Shown here piece by piece: positions 1 to 7,514 of a stretch of 64,000 nucleotides of DNA. Position 1 is the first letter of the stretch. Every line of letters begins with the position of its first letter. The position numbers and the translations under genes were made by a program. This DNA is from Dehalococcoidia bacterium (lineage in GTDB: Bacteria > Chloroflexota > Dehalococcoidia > UBA2979): positions 248,001 through 312,000 of the forward strand of contig WHSU01000001.1 in assembly GCA_009379925.1 (NCBI GenBank). The letters run 5' to 3'. The notes under the pieces are model-generated. The model saw nothing but the letters and a program-made list of their open reading frames with translations. It searched no databases and had not been told where the DNA came from.

Positions 1-598
1 CCCCCGAATTCTTCAGTGCGTCGACCACGTGTGCTTCCAGCGCGGCCAGGTGCTCTGCCTTCGGAGGGTCTCGGGGTAGGAACCGGTCGGTCACGTTCAG
101 CGCGCCCAGCGGGAACGACCACGCCTGCTCCATCCGTCGGTTGCGGAACCGCACCATCTCCAGGCTGCCGCCACCGATGTCCACCAGCACGCCATCCTCC
201 ACCGGCAGCCCGTAGGCCGCGCCGATGAACGCCAGCCGCGCCTCGGTATCGCCCGCGATCACCTCCACGGAGACGCCAAACCGGCGGTCGATCTCGTCGA
301 GTAGCTCGGCGGCGTTGGTGGCGGCGCGCAGCGCGGCTGTGCCTACGGCGACGACGCGACGTGCCCCCGCACCGCGCGCGACCGCGACAAAGTCGGCGAC
401 GGCATCCAGCGTCCGTGCGCGGCCGCGCTCGCTCAGGCGCCCGTCCTCATCGATCTCGCGCGTGAGTTGGAGGCGCGCCCGCACCTCGTCCACGATCTCC
501 AGGTGCCCGGCCGCGTGCGGCTCCACGATCACCGCACGCCCGGAGTTCGACCCGAGGTCGATCACGCCGATGCGCCGCGAAGAGACGGGCTCGGTCAC
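1..598 (-). CDS. Ppx/GppA family phosphatase (exopolyphosphatase/pppGpp phosphatase), 3' end cut by window edge
   Basis: The frame is open from position 598 down to base 1 and runs off the window, so only the N-terminal ~199 residues are present. The translation shows IGVIDLGSNSGR, the phosphate-1 loop of the ASKHA-fold Ppx/GppA family. Further on come VAVGTAALRAATN, DIGGGSLEM (the second phosphate loop) and GALNVTDRFL. Family members hydrolyse the terminal phosphate of polyphosphate or pppGpp in the cytoplasm; which substrate applies here cannot be told from the N-terminal half. The GTG at 598 is chosen because GAGG lies 6 bases upstream and it leaves nine residues before the conserved IGVIDLG. 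The frame stays open upstream to a TAA at 746-748, with other GTG codons such as 712. Confidence 0.85.
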   Translation of the reverse strand, partial: MTEPVSSRRIGVIDLGSNSGRAVIVEPHAAGHLEIVDEVRARLQLTREIDEDGRLSERGRARTLDAVADFVAVARGAGARRVVAVGTAALRAATNAAELLDEIDRRFGVSVEVIAGDTEARLAFIGAAYGLPVEDGVLVDIGGGSLEMVRFRNRRMEQAWSFPLGALNVTDRFLPRDPPKAEHLAALEAHVVDALKNSG

Positions 599-827
599 AC
601 GCGCCTCGTGGACCAGCGGGCGAACGGGCACGCCGTCCGCGAATCGCTGCCGTGTACGGACGGCAGACGCGGGTCCGAGTATTGACGCTGCAGCGTGCGC
701 TCCACGGTTCACGATCCGATCGTACGCCTCACTGTTAACGGCGGATTATGACCGTTGGTGGCGTGTGGAAACGCGAGCACGGCGCCACGCCTGCGGGCAT
801 CGGGCCGGCGCGCGCGGCCCGGAACGG

Positions 828-1490
828 TCAGCCAAGGGCTGGCCCGTCCCATCGGTCCAGCGCGGCGACCTGGACCAGCGGCTTGCGCTGCGCGGGGCCG
901 AACCGCCCGCGTGGGTATCCCAGCGGCACGCAGTACACCACCTGTGCCGAGTCGGGAATCCCAAGGAGCGCGTGTACCCGCTCCTCGACGCTCGGGTGCA
1001 GCGTGGTGATGGTGCCACCGACGCCGAGCGCCCGCCCGGCAAGCAAGAGGTTCTGCGCGGCCGGGATCACGGAGGTCATCGCGCCCTCGCCTCGGGCGGT
1101 GGCGCAGATCAGGACGATCGCGGGGGCGTCGCCGATCTCGTCAGCGAGCCGCATCGCGGACTGCATCGAGTAGCGGCCGGCCTCCGGAAAGTCCTCCGGG
1201 CCGTGGATGCCGGCGTCGTGCCGCTTCGCCCACCACGCCTCGCGGTAGAGTTCCGCGAACGGGCGTCGCACGCCCTCGTCCAGCAACACGATGAAGCGCC
1301 ACGGCTGTGCGTTGCCGCCGCTGGGCGCACGCGTCGCTGCCACGAGCATGTCGCGCAGGTCGTCGGCGGGGATGGGGTCAGGCCGGACCCGCCGGATCGC
1401 GCGCTGCGTGAACATCGCCTCGCCGAGCGGCATCGATAGCCGGGCCGCCACCCGTCCGTGCGCGGGGTCCGTCGTCTGCTCGGTCGTCAT
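828..1490 (-). CDS. Nitroreductase family protein
   Basis: 220 residues. The N-terminus carries FTQRAIRRVRPDPIP and ATRAPSGGNAQPWRF, the FMN-binding signature of nitroreductase/BluB-like flavoenzymes. The C-terminal half has SVIPAAQNLLLAGRALGVGG and a YCVPLGYPRGRFGPAQRKPL end, the usual second flavin-contacting region. Family members are homodimeric FMN enzymes that use NAD(P)H to reduce nitroaromatics, quinones or other acceptors. ATG at 1490 follows a G-rich Shine-Dalgarno (GAGGGGGCAGGG). It is divergent from the CMD-like gene at 1557, with only 66 bases between the starts. Physiological substrate unknown. Confidence 0.9.
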   Translation of the reverse strand: MTTEQTTDPAHGRVAARLSMPLGEAMFTQRAIRRVRPDPIPADDLRDMLVAATRAPSGGNAQPWRFIVLLDEGVRRPFAELYREAWWAKRHDAGIHGPEDFPEAGRYSMQSAMRLADEIGDAPAIVLICATARGEGAMTSVIPAAQNLLLAGRALGVGGTITTLHPSVEERVHALLGIPDSAQVVYCVPLGYPRGRFGPAQRKPLVQVAALDRWDGPALG

Positions 1491-1525
1491 CCCTGCCCCC
1501 TCGCGTGCCGTCTTCGGCGAGGCGC

Positions 1526-1531
1526 TATAGT
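1526..1531 (+). promoter_or_regulatory. -10-like hexamer TATAGT ahead of the CMD/SDR pair
   Basis: TATAGT lies 25 bases before the TTG start at 1557, in otherwise GC-rich DNA between two divergent genes. A Shine-Dalgarno (GAGAGGAG) sits between it and the start. No good -35 was seen at 16-18 bases, so this is a candidate only. Confidence 0.4.
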
Positions 1532-1556
1532 CGCCGGGTCCGAGAGGAGTTGTCCA

Positions 1557-2120
1557 TTGGCCCGTCTGCCGTACCTGAACAAAGAAGACCTGCCGGAGGA
1601 GCACCAGCGCCTGCTGGAGCGGCCCGCCAACCTGTTCCGGGCGCTGGTGAACAGTCCGGACGCGTTCCGCAACTTCTCCCGCCTGGGCGGGTGGATCCGC
1701 AACGGCAGCACCCTGGACCCCAGGCTGCGTGAAATGGCGATCCTCCAGGTGGGCTACCTCACCCGCAACGCGTATGAGTACACCCACCACATCAAGATCG
1801 GCCACGACTTCGGTGTGAGTAACGAGGACGTCCGCGCCATCGCGCGCGAGACCGCCGGCGAGACCACCGACCTGGCCGACCTCGACCGCGCGGTGCTGCG
1901 CCTGGCGCGCGAGATGACCACCCACATGGAGGGCTCGGCGGAGGCGTTCGAGGCGGTCCACGACGAGCTCGGAGACGAGCACATGGTGGACGTGATCATG
2001 GTGATCGCCTTCTACAACCTCGTGGTGCGCGTGCTCTTCACACTGCAGGTCGACCTGGAGCCCGAGTACGAGCACTACCTGGAGGAATTCCCGCTGCCTC
2101 CGGCCGGCGTTGCCGGATGA
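1557..2120 (+). CDS. Carboxymuconolactone decarboxylase (CMD)-like protein
   Basis: 187 residues from a TTG start preceded by GAGAGGAG at 7 bases. The core (residues ~45-110) reads LREMAILQVGYLTRN, YEYTHHIKIGHDFGVSNEDV and AIARE, the all-helical AhpD/CMD fold. The CxxC of peroxidase-type AhpD is absent, so peroxidase activity is unlikely. Proteins of this subtype usually sit beside dehydrogenases in catabolic clusters, with no proven reaction. Its stop overlaps the start of the next gene as ATGA (2117-2120), so it is translationally coupled to an SDR dehydrogenase. A second, distant relative lies at 63010. Confidence 0.85.
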   Translation: MARLPYLNKEDLPEEHQRLLERPANLFRALVNSPDAFRNFSRLGGWIRNGSTLDPRLREMAILQVGYLTRNAYEYTHHIKIGHDFGVSNEDVRAIARETAGETTDLADLDRAVLRLAREMTTHMEGSAEAFEAVHDELGDEHMVDVIMVIAFYNLVVRVLFTLQVDLEPEYEHYLEEFPLPPAGVAG

Positions 2121-2908
2121 CCGGACGCCTGGAGGGCAAGGTCGCCATCGTGACGGGCGCCGGCGCCCGAGGCGACGGGTTGGGCAACGGCCGCGCCACC
2201 GCGCTGACCTTCGCCCGCGAGGGTGCGCGCGTGCTCCTGGTCGACCGTGACGAGGAGGCGGTGCGCGGCACGCTGACCATGATCGAGGGCGAGCGTGGCG
2301 AGGCCGCGACCTTCATCGCCGACGTGACCGACTCGGGCGACTGCGCCCGGATGGTGACCGCCGCGGTCGAGCGCTGGGGACGCCTCGACGTCCTGCACAA
2401 CAACGTCGGCATTGGTAGCCGTGGCAGCGTGGTGGAAGAGACCGAGGAAACGTGGGAGCGCGTCCAGCGCGTGAACGTCACCAGCATGATGCTGACGAGC
2501 AAGCACGCGATTCCGGAGATGGTCCGCACAGCCGGCGGCGGCGCAATCGTGAACATCTCCTCGATCTCGGCGCTTCGCCCTCGAGGGCTCACCGCCTACT
2601 CGACATCGAAGGGTGCTGTGATCGCGCTGACGCAGGCGATGGCGGTGGACCACGCGCGCGACGGCATTCGCGTGAACTGCATCTGCCCGGGCCCCGTCTT
2701 CACGCCCATGGTGGGCGGCGACCGCATGACCCCCGAGCAGCGCGAGGCGCGCCGCCTCGCCTCGCCGCTCCGCATCGAGGGCACGGCGATGGACGTGGCG
2801 CACGCCGCGCTGTTCCTCGCCTCGGACGAGGCGCGCTACATCACCGGCGTAGTCCTGCCGGTCGACGGCGGCGTGACGCTGATGAGCCCGGAGCGCTCGA
2901 CGGCCTAG
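2117..2908 (+). CDS. Short-chain dehydrogenase/reductase (SDR), classical type
   Basis: 263 residues. The N-terminal Rossmann motif is VAIVTGAGARGDGLGNG (TGxxxGxG with a small insertion). It is followed by ADVTDSGD, DVLHNNVGIGSRG (NNxG) and the catalytic Ser...YxxxK set as NISSISALRPRGLTAYSTSK. PGPVFTPM and TGVVLPVDGG complete the classical SDR pattern. It should oxidise or reduce a hydroxy/keto group using NAD(P). It overlaps the upstream CMD-like gene by four bases, indicating one transcript. Substrate not predictable. Confidence 0.93.
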   Translation: MTGRLEGKVAIVTGAGARGDGLGNGRATALTFAREGARVLLVDRDEEAVRGTLTMIEGERGEAATFIADVTDSGDCARMVTAAVERWGRLDVLHNNVGIGSRGSVVEETEETWERVQRVNVTSMMLTSKHAIPEMVRTAGGGAIVNISSISALRPRGLTAYSTSKGAVIALTQAMAVDHARDGIRVNCICPGPVFTPMVGGDRMTPEQREARRLASPLRIEGTAMDVAHAALFLASDEARYITGVVLPVDGGVTLMSPERSTA

Positions 2909-2915
2909 CCCAGCG

Positions 2916-3134
2916 CTAGTCCAGCTCTGACACACTCCCGCGCTGAGGCTGCTCGCCGAGATCCGCGCAGAACGCGAGGTAGTCGTCGACCGAGTCGCGG
3001 AACGCCTGTACCAGGGCGCGGCCTGCCTTCGCCTGAAAGGTGATCACATCGCGGGTACCCAGGACCTCACCATGCAGCAGCCCGACTTCGACATCGAACT
3101 CGGCTGTACCCCGGTAGCCCTTGTAGTCGAGCAT
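2916..3134 (-). CDS. HicB-like antitoxin-family protein, C-terminally truncated
   Basis: 72 residues: MLDYKGYRGTAEFDVEVG, then GEVLGTRDVITFQA, then QAFRDSVDDYLAFCADLGEQP. This is the partial RNase H-like fold of HicB antitoxins. In full-length HicB proteins the sequence continues into a DNA-binding ribbon-helix-helix domain; here it stops right after GEQPQRGS. No HicA toxin lies nearby: the gene starts 7 bases after the P450 stop (same strand) and ends 7 bases from the convergent SDR. It is probably a decayed or solitary family member co-transcribed with the P450. The longer in-frame start at 3155 overlaps the P450 and is less likely. Confidence 0.75.
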   Translation of the reverse strand: MLDYKGYRGTAEFDVEVGLLHGEVLGTRDVITFQAKAGRALVQAFRDSVDDYLAFCADLGEQPQRGSVSELD

Positions 3135-3141
3135 CGGCTTC

Positions 3142-4353
3142 CTAGCCCAGCACAAGTGGCAGCCGCCGCGGCCCGCGCATCAGCAGCGTGTCCGCGCGCT
3201 CCAGCTTCGTCGTCGCCAGGTACATCGAGGGAAAGCGCTCGAGCATCGGGCGGAAGACGGCGGCAGCCTCGATGCGCGCCAGCGGGGCGCCGAGGCAGAA
3301 GTGCGGGCCGTAGCCGAAGCTCAGGTGCCGCGTCTCGCCCCCGCTGCGCGTGATATCGAAGCGGTCGGGGTCGGGGAAGACGGCCGGGTCGCGGTTGGCT
3401 GCGCCCACCATCGCGAAGATGGTGTCGCCCGCCTTCATGACGCGCCCACCAATGGTCGTGTCCTGCGCCACCACGCGGACGAGCGCCTGCGTGGGGCTGT
3501 CCCAGCGCAACATCTCATCGATGGCGTCCCCCATCAGCGAGGGCTCGTTGCGTAGGAGCGCGGCTTGCTCTGGGTGCTGGACGAGCGCGTTGAGCCCGTT
3601 GGCGAGCAGCAGCGCGGTCGGTCCGTTGCCGGCCGTGTAGAGGAAGACCGTGAACGAGAGCAACTCCTCGGGGCTCAGGCGGTCGCCCTGCTCCCCCGCC
3701 TCCAGGAGGATGCGGATCAACCGCCGGTCGGCCTCGCCGGCGTACTCCTCGGCGAAGCGCACCAGGAATGCCTGCAGGTGCTCCTTCGCCTCCACCGCAT
3801 CGCGTCGCGCCGCCGCCGACGCCTTCTCATCGGACGCGGCGAACATGATGGTCATCGCCCAGCGCCGCACCTCGTCACGATTGTCGTCGTTCAGGCCAAG
3901 CAGGTCGCCGATGACATGCACGGGCAGCCGTTCCGCGACGGCCGCCATGAACTCGAACGGCTGCCCCGGCTCAGCTCCCGACAGCAACGCCTCCGCCTCC
4001 CGCTCGATCGCCGGCCGTTCCGCCTCCACCACCCGAGGCGTGAACGCGCGGTTGATGATCGCTCGCAGGCGGGTGTGGACCGGCGGGTCAGTCTGGCCGA
4101 ACAGCGGGTCCTCGCCCAGCGGCGAGCGCGCGCGCAGCCCTCGTACGTGCTCGCCGAAGCCGCCTCCCGCCCTCGCCCCATCCGAGACGAACCGGTCGTC
4201 GTCGCGCAGGACCTCCAGGCAGTCCTCGTAACGCGTCAGCAGCCAGGCATCGAGCTCGCGGCTGCGGAACACGGGGTCCTCTGCCCGCAGCCGGTGCAGC
4301 GCGGGGTAGGGGTTCTCGAGGTAGGACGGGCGAAAGGGATTGAAGAACGCCAT
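3142..4353 (-). CDS. Cytochrome P450
   Basis: 403 residues, the normal size for a soluble bacterial P450. The haem-binding loop is FGYGPHFCLGAPLAR (Cys as axial ligand), the ExxR motif is EMLR in DEMLRWDSPTQ, and PERF is represented by FPDPDRFDI. The I-helix oxygen-activation motif, normally (A/G)Gx(D/E)T, reads TAGNGPT, so the acid-alcohol pair is replaced. Such changes occur in P450s with atypical oxygen chemistry or substrate-assisted proton delivery. No ferredoxin or reductase gene is adjacent. Downstream is a truncated HicB-like gene. A 13-bp palindrome lies ~22 bases upstream of the start. Confidence 0.93.
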   Translation of the reverse strand: MAFFNPFRPSYLENPYPALHRLRAEDPVFRSRELDAWLLTRYEDCLEVLRDDDRFVSDGARAGGGFGEHVRGLRARSPLGEDPLFGQTDPPVHTRLRAIINRAFTPRVVEAERPAIEREAEALLSGAEPGQPFEFMAAVAERLPVHVIGDLLGLNDDNRDEVRRWAMTIMFAASDEKASAAARRDAVEAKEHLQAFLVRFAEEYAGEADRRLIRILLEAGEQGDRLSPEELLSFTVFLYTAGNGPTALLLANGLNALVQHPEQAALLRNEPSLMGDAIDEMLRWDSPTQALVRVVAQDTTIGGRVMKAGDTIFAMVGAANRDPAVFPDPDRFDITRSGGETRHLSFGYGPHFCLGAPLARIEAAAVFRPMLERFPSMYLATTKLERADTLLMRGPRRLPLVLG

Positions 4354-4374
4354 GCACCTGTATCGCGTCTGCGT

Positions 4375-4387
4375 CGTCAGTCTGACG
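4375..4387. promoter_or_regulatory. 13-bp perfect palindrome, candidate operator of the P450 gene
   Basis: CGTCAG-T-CTGACG is a perfect inverted repeat with 6-base arms and one central base. It is centred 28 bases before the P450 ATG, where a dimeric repressor (TetR/MarR type) would block transcription. No regulator gene is adjacent. A chance palindrome cannot be excluded. Confidence 0.35.
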
Positions 4388-4474
4388 TATGCGTGAGAGT
4401 CGCCCCGACGCTAGCACGCGCGGACGGGTGCGTCACCGCTGTCCGTCGTTACGCCCGTCTGCCCGTTGGGGCGC

Positions 4475-4924
4475 CTAGAGCGGGGGGCCGACCCCGGGTG
4501 GTGACTGGGTTGCGGCCGGGTCAATCGGCTCGTAACCGAAGCGGCCGAAGTCCACGATCGTCGAGGCCGCGTGCCGCGCCAGGATCGCCGCGGCCCGGTG
4601 ACGGCTCTCCTTCCGGCGGTCGCAGATACGGACGACGTAACGGCCATCCTCGGCCGCGCGCTGGTACAGCGGCGCGACCCGGCTTTCGTCCGCTACGAAG
4701 ATCCGGCGGAGCCCCTCCAGCCGTCGTGACTCACGCCGGCGTAGGTCCAGACGCTGTGCGTCGTCGGGTCCGCTGAACGTGTCGATGTCAGATTCGGCAA
4801 TGCCCGCCTCGGCCAGTTCGTTGATTGCCGCGTCCACGTGCTGCCGCCCGTCGAGGACGGCAAAGAGGCGATTCGGGCGGTAGTCGATCACGCCCGTCCC
4901 CTCGCCGTTGTGCCCCATCGTCAC
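4475..4924 (-). CDS. Uncharacterised protein with a YflT/GSP-17M-like N-terminal domain
   Basis: 149 residues, not firmly recognised. RLFAVLDGRQHVDAAINELA followed by EAGIAESDIDTFSG resembles the short alpha/beta repeat of general-stress proteins (YflT type), in which paired residues and an AG.....DI turn recur. The middle is very rich in Arg and acidic residues, and a proline-rich tail follows. No membrane segment or signal is seen. GTG at 4924 is preferred because GAGGAGGG lies about 7 bases upstream; an ATG at 4918 is the alternative. It is divergent from the CoA-transferase at 5296. Confidence 0.55.
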   Translation of the reverse strand: MTMGHNGEGTGVIDYRPNRLFAVLDGRQHVDAAINELAEAGIAESDIDTFSGPDDAQRLDLRRRESRRLEGLRRIFVADESRVAPLYQRAAEDGRYVVRICDRRKESRHRAAAILARHAASTIVDFGRFGYEPIDPAATQSPPGVGPPL

Positions 4925-5295
4925 TCGATTCCCTCCTCATCGTTCAGGCGGCACATCGCCGCCACGCAACCCGGGCCGACCGAGCGTCCCGGAGTCACGG
5001 CGAAGGTGCTACGGGACGCCGCCGCTGAGACGCGACGGGGATCGGCCGATACAAGGAGGGTATCGCACTCGCGCATCCGTCTGCAGGGCGCTCAGCCGAA
5101 CTGCGTGGCTGGCGAGGCCGGAGGGCATCGTGTACGGTCGGGAGGCACCAGCACGGAACGGCTCGGACCTCGGGCAGCCCGCAAATCGCGGTAGCGCCTC
5201 CCGCGTTGCCCGCACTCGCTGCCGCGCCGGTCGCCGCATTCGACGACCTCGTCCGGCGCCGTACCCGTAACACTCCGCATGTGGGGGAGGACTCG
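4925..5295. other. 371-bp divergent intergenic region, no gene recognised
   Basis: This lies between the divergent starts at 4924 and 5296, so it should hold promoters for both. Apart from the two Shine-Dalgarno sites at its ends I see no convincing -35/-10 pair, RNA gene or repeat. An open frame enters it from the right (from 5206), but its first 30 residues do not look like the CoA-transferase family. Confidence 0.5.
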
Positions 5296-6489
5296 ATGGG
5301 CGGCGCGCTCGAGGGGATCCGCATCCTCGACCTGAGCCAGTGGCAGCAGGGGCCCTACGCGACCGTGATGCTCTCCGACCTGGGGGCCGACGTGATCAAG
5401 GTCGAGCGCCCGCAGTACGGCGACGCCGGCCGGCACGCCCTCGGCGGCTACGACCCGCAGGGACTGGCGCCCGACTTTTTCGCGCACAACCGGGGCAAGC
5501 GAGGGATGACGATCGACCTGCGCAACCCGCGCGGGCGCGACCTGGTGCTCGAACTGTCCGAGCGGATGGACGTCATGGTGACCAACTTCCGCCTCGGCGT
5601 GATGGAGCGCTGGGGCCTCGGCTACGACGACGTGAAGGCGCGGAACCCGCGCATCATCTACGCGCAGGCCTCCGGCACCGGCCCTCGGGGTCCGGAGCGC
5701 GAACGGCCGATGTTCGACATCGTGGCGCAGGCGATGGGCGGCATCATGAGCGTGACCGGCGGCGAGGGCGAACCCCCGACGCCGGTGGGCACGTTCATGG
5801 CAGACCAGATGGGCGCGATCATGCTCACGGTCTCTATCCTTTCCGCGCTCGTCGCACGCGAGCGGACCGGCGCCGGCCAGGCCATCGACGTCTCGCTGCT
5901 CGGCACCCAGGTGGCGCTCCAGAGCTTCGAGATCCAGCACTACCTGATGACCGGCGACCTCCCGAGGCGCGCCGGGCGCGGTCACCCCCACGGCGGGCTG
6001 CTGTGGAACACCTTCCCCGCCGCCGACGGCTACTTCGCGATGGCCGGCGTCCGGGAGGACCGCTGGCCTGAGTTCTGCGCGCTCATCGAGCAGCCCGACC
6101 TCATCGAGGACCCGCGCTTCGACTGCGCCGAGCACCGCGAGGAGCATCGAGGGGTACTGCTGGACCGCCTCGACGCCGTCTTCCGGCAGCAGTCGATCGC
6201 ACACTGGATGGCGCTGCTCGCGACGATCGATCTTGCGTGCGGCCCGGTCCAGACCTACGAGGGCGTCGCGCAGGACCCACAGGTGCTGGCCAACGACTAC
6301 ATCACCGAGATGGACCACCCCACCCTCGGCCCCACGCGTGTGGTAAACACCCCGATCGCCCTCAGCGAGACGCCAGTCGAGGTGAAGGGGCCGCCGCCCG
6401 AACTGGGCCAGCACACCGAGGAGGTGCTGCTGGAGCTGGGCTACGACTGGCCGCAGATCATCGAGTTGCGGGACGCCGGAGCGATCTAG
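5296..6489 (+). CDS. CaiB/BaiF family CoA-transferase (type III)
   Basis: 397 residues. The N-terminus GIRILDLSQWQQGPYATVML and SDLGADVIKVERP is the CoA-binding Rossmann part of type III CoA-transferases. HNRGKRGMTIDL and NPRIIYAQASG are family signatures, and the Asp in ERPMFDIVAQAMGG aligns with the catalytic aspartate that forms the acyl-anhydride intermediate. The enzyme should move CoA between two carboxylic acids; substrates are unknown. ATG 5296 follows GGGGGAGG at 5 bases. Longer in-frame starts (5206) add non-homologous residues. It converges on the VOC gene at 6545. Confidence 0.92.
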   Translation: MGGALEGIRILDLSQWQQGPYATVMLSDLGADVIKVERPQYGDAGRHALGGYDPQGLAPDFFAHNRGKRGMTIDLRNPRGRDLVLELSERMDVMVTNFRLGVMERWGLGYDDVKARNPRIIYAQASGTGPRGPERERPMFDIVAQAMGGIMSVTGGEGEPPTPVGTFMADQMGAIMLTVSILSALVARERTGAGQAIDVSLLGTQVALQSFEIQHYLMTGDLPRRAGRGHPHGGLLWNTFPAADGYFAMAGVREDRWPEFCALIEQPDLIEDPRFDCAEHREEHRGVLLDRLDAVFRQQSIAHWMALLATIDLACGPVQTYEGVAQDPQVLANDYITEMDHPTLGPTRVVNTPIALSETPVEVKGPPPELGQHTEEVLLELGYDWPQIIELRDAGAI

Positions 6490-6544
6490 CGCGTCCTCGA
6501 TCTCGCTTCTTCGTAGGGGCGCAGCTGCTGGGCGGGCCTGCGAC

Positions 6545-7462
6545 CTACCGCGCCGCCTGGAAGCTCGCTGGCCGCACCTTGTCCGAGCGGATCCACGTGG
6601 CAGCCTGTGCCTCCCAGTAGAACTGTGTCAGCACGCCGCCCGTGTGCCTGGGGTGGATGAACGCATCGCGCCAGCGGATGCCGTCTGTCTCGTCGTCGTG
6701 CTCGTCGAACGTCGGGACGCCGTGGTGCTCGCAGGCTGCCGTCGCGCGGTCGAAGTCGGCGACCTCGAAGGCGATGTGGTGCACCGAGGGGCCGCGCTTC
6801 TCGATGAAGCGTTCGATGAATGACTCGTCGCCCTCGGGCTGGATCACTTCCCACAGCATCGGTGCGCCGGGCCACTCCAGGACGAGGTCGGCGAAGTCCT
6901 CGTGCTCCCCGTCCGGCGTGCGCCAGATTTCGCGCATCCCGAGCAGCCGCCCGAACCACGCGGCGAGTTCGTCCCGGCTCGAGTAGGCGTGGCAAATGTG
7001 GTCGACGCGGGTGATGCCGAGCGAGGGCGCACCGGTAGGGCCGGAGGCGGCCGCACTCGCCGCACCCGACGCCTCGACGAAGCGGAAGGTGAAGCCGCGG
7101 CCACCCACCTCCGGGCCAACTACCACGGAGTCGCCCTCGGATGCCGGCTCCGCGCCGGCCGCCCGGACGTGCTCGGCCGCCGCATCGAGGTCGGCGACCT
7201 GGATGGTGATGCTCTGCAGGCCGGGGCCACGCGGCCCCTCGATGAACGCGTCGAGTGCCGAGGCGTCGCTGAGCGGTGCGGCGACCTCCCAGCGGATGCC
7301 GCTATCGCCCGGGATGCGGAGCAGCGCGCGACGCGTGCCGTCCGCACTGTCCTCCCACGCCTGCTCGCGCTGGAAGCCGAAGAGGCCCTCGAGCACATCG
7401 AGCTGCGGATCCAGCTCGGGGACCGCCATTCCGATGCGGTCGATACCGGTGATGTTCAGCAC
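6545..7462 (-). CDS. Two-domain VOC (glyoxalase/dioxygenase superfamily) protein
   Basis: 305 residues with two vicinal-oxygen-chelate modules. The first (residues ~1-120) begins TGIDRIGMAVPELD and has GLQSITIQVADLDAA. The second (from ~150) begins GITRVDHICHAYSS and contains VHHIAFEVADFDRATAACE and DAFIHPRHTGGVLTQFYW. His and Glu residues in the second module (VDHICH, HHIAF, FYWEAQ) fit a divalent-metal site like that of methylmalonyl-CoA epimerase; the first module looks metal-poor. It lies 52 bases after the enoyl-CoA hydratase on the same strand, so a role in acyl-CoA turnover is likely. Exact reaction unknown. Confidence 0.8.
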   Translation of the reverse strand: MLNITGIDRIGMAVPELDPQLDVLEGLFGFQREQAWEDSADGTRRALLRIPGDSGIRWEVAAPLSDASALDAFIEGPRGPGLQSITIQVADLDAAAEHVRAAGAEPASEGDSVVVGPEVGGRGFTFRFVEASGAASAAASGPTGAPSLGITRVDHICHAYSSRDELAAWFGRLLGMREIWRTPDGEHEDFADLVLEWPGAPMLWEVIQPEGDESFIERFIEKRGPSVHHIAFEVADFDRATAACEHHGVPTFDEHDDETDGIRWRDAFIHPRHTGGVLTQFYWEAQAATWIRSDKVRPASFQAAR

Positions 7463-7514
7463 GGCTTCTCCTTAACGCCGGGTCGAGAGGGGCAGCGCAC
7501 GCCTCAGGGGCGGC

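Noticed and set aside
828-2075. Extended 415-codon version of the nitroreductase
   Set aside because: The first ~195 residues are antisense to the CMD-like gene; the nitroreductase begins at ATG 1490 with a ribosome site.
5092-6414. 440-codon open frame antisense to the CoA-transferase
   Set aside because: His/Arg/Val-rich shadow of a confident type III CoA-transferase.
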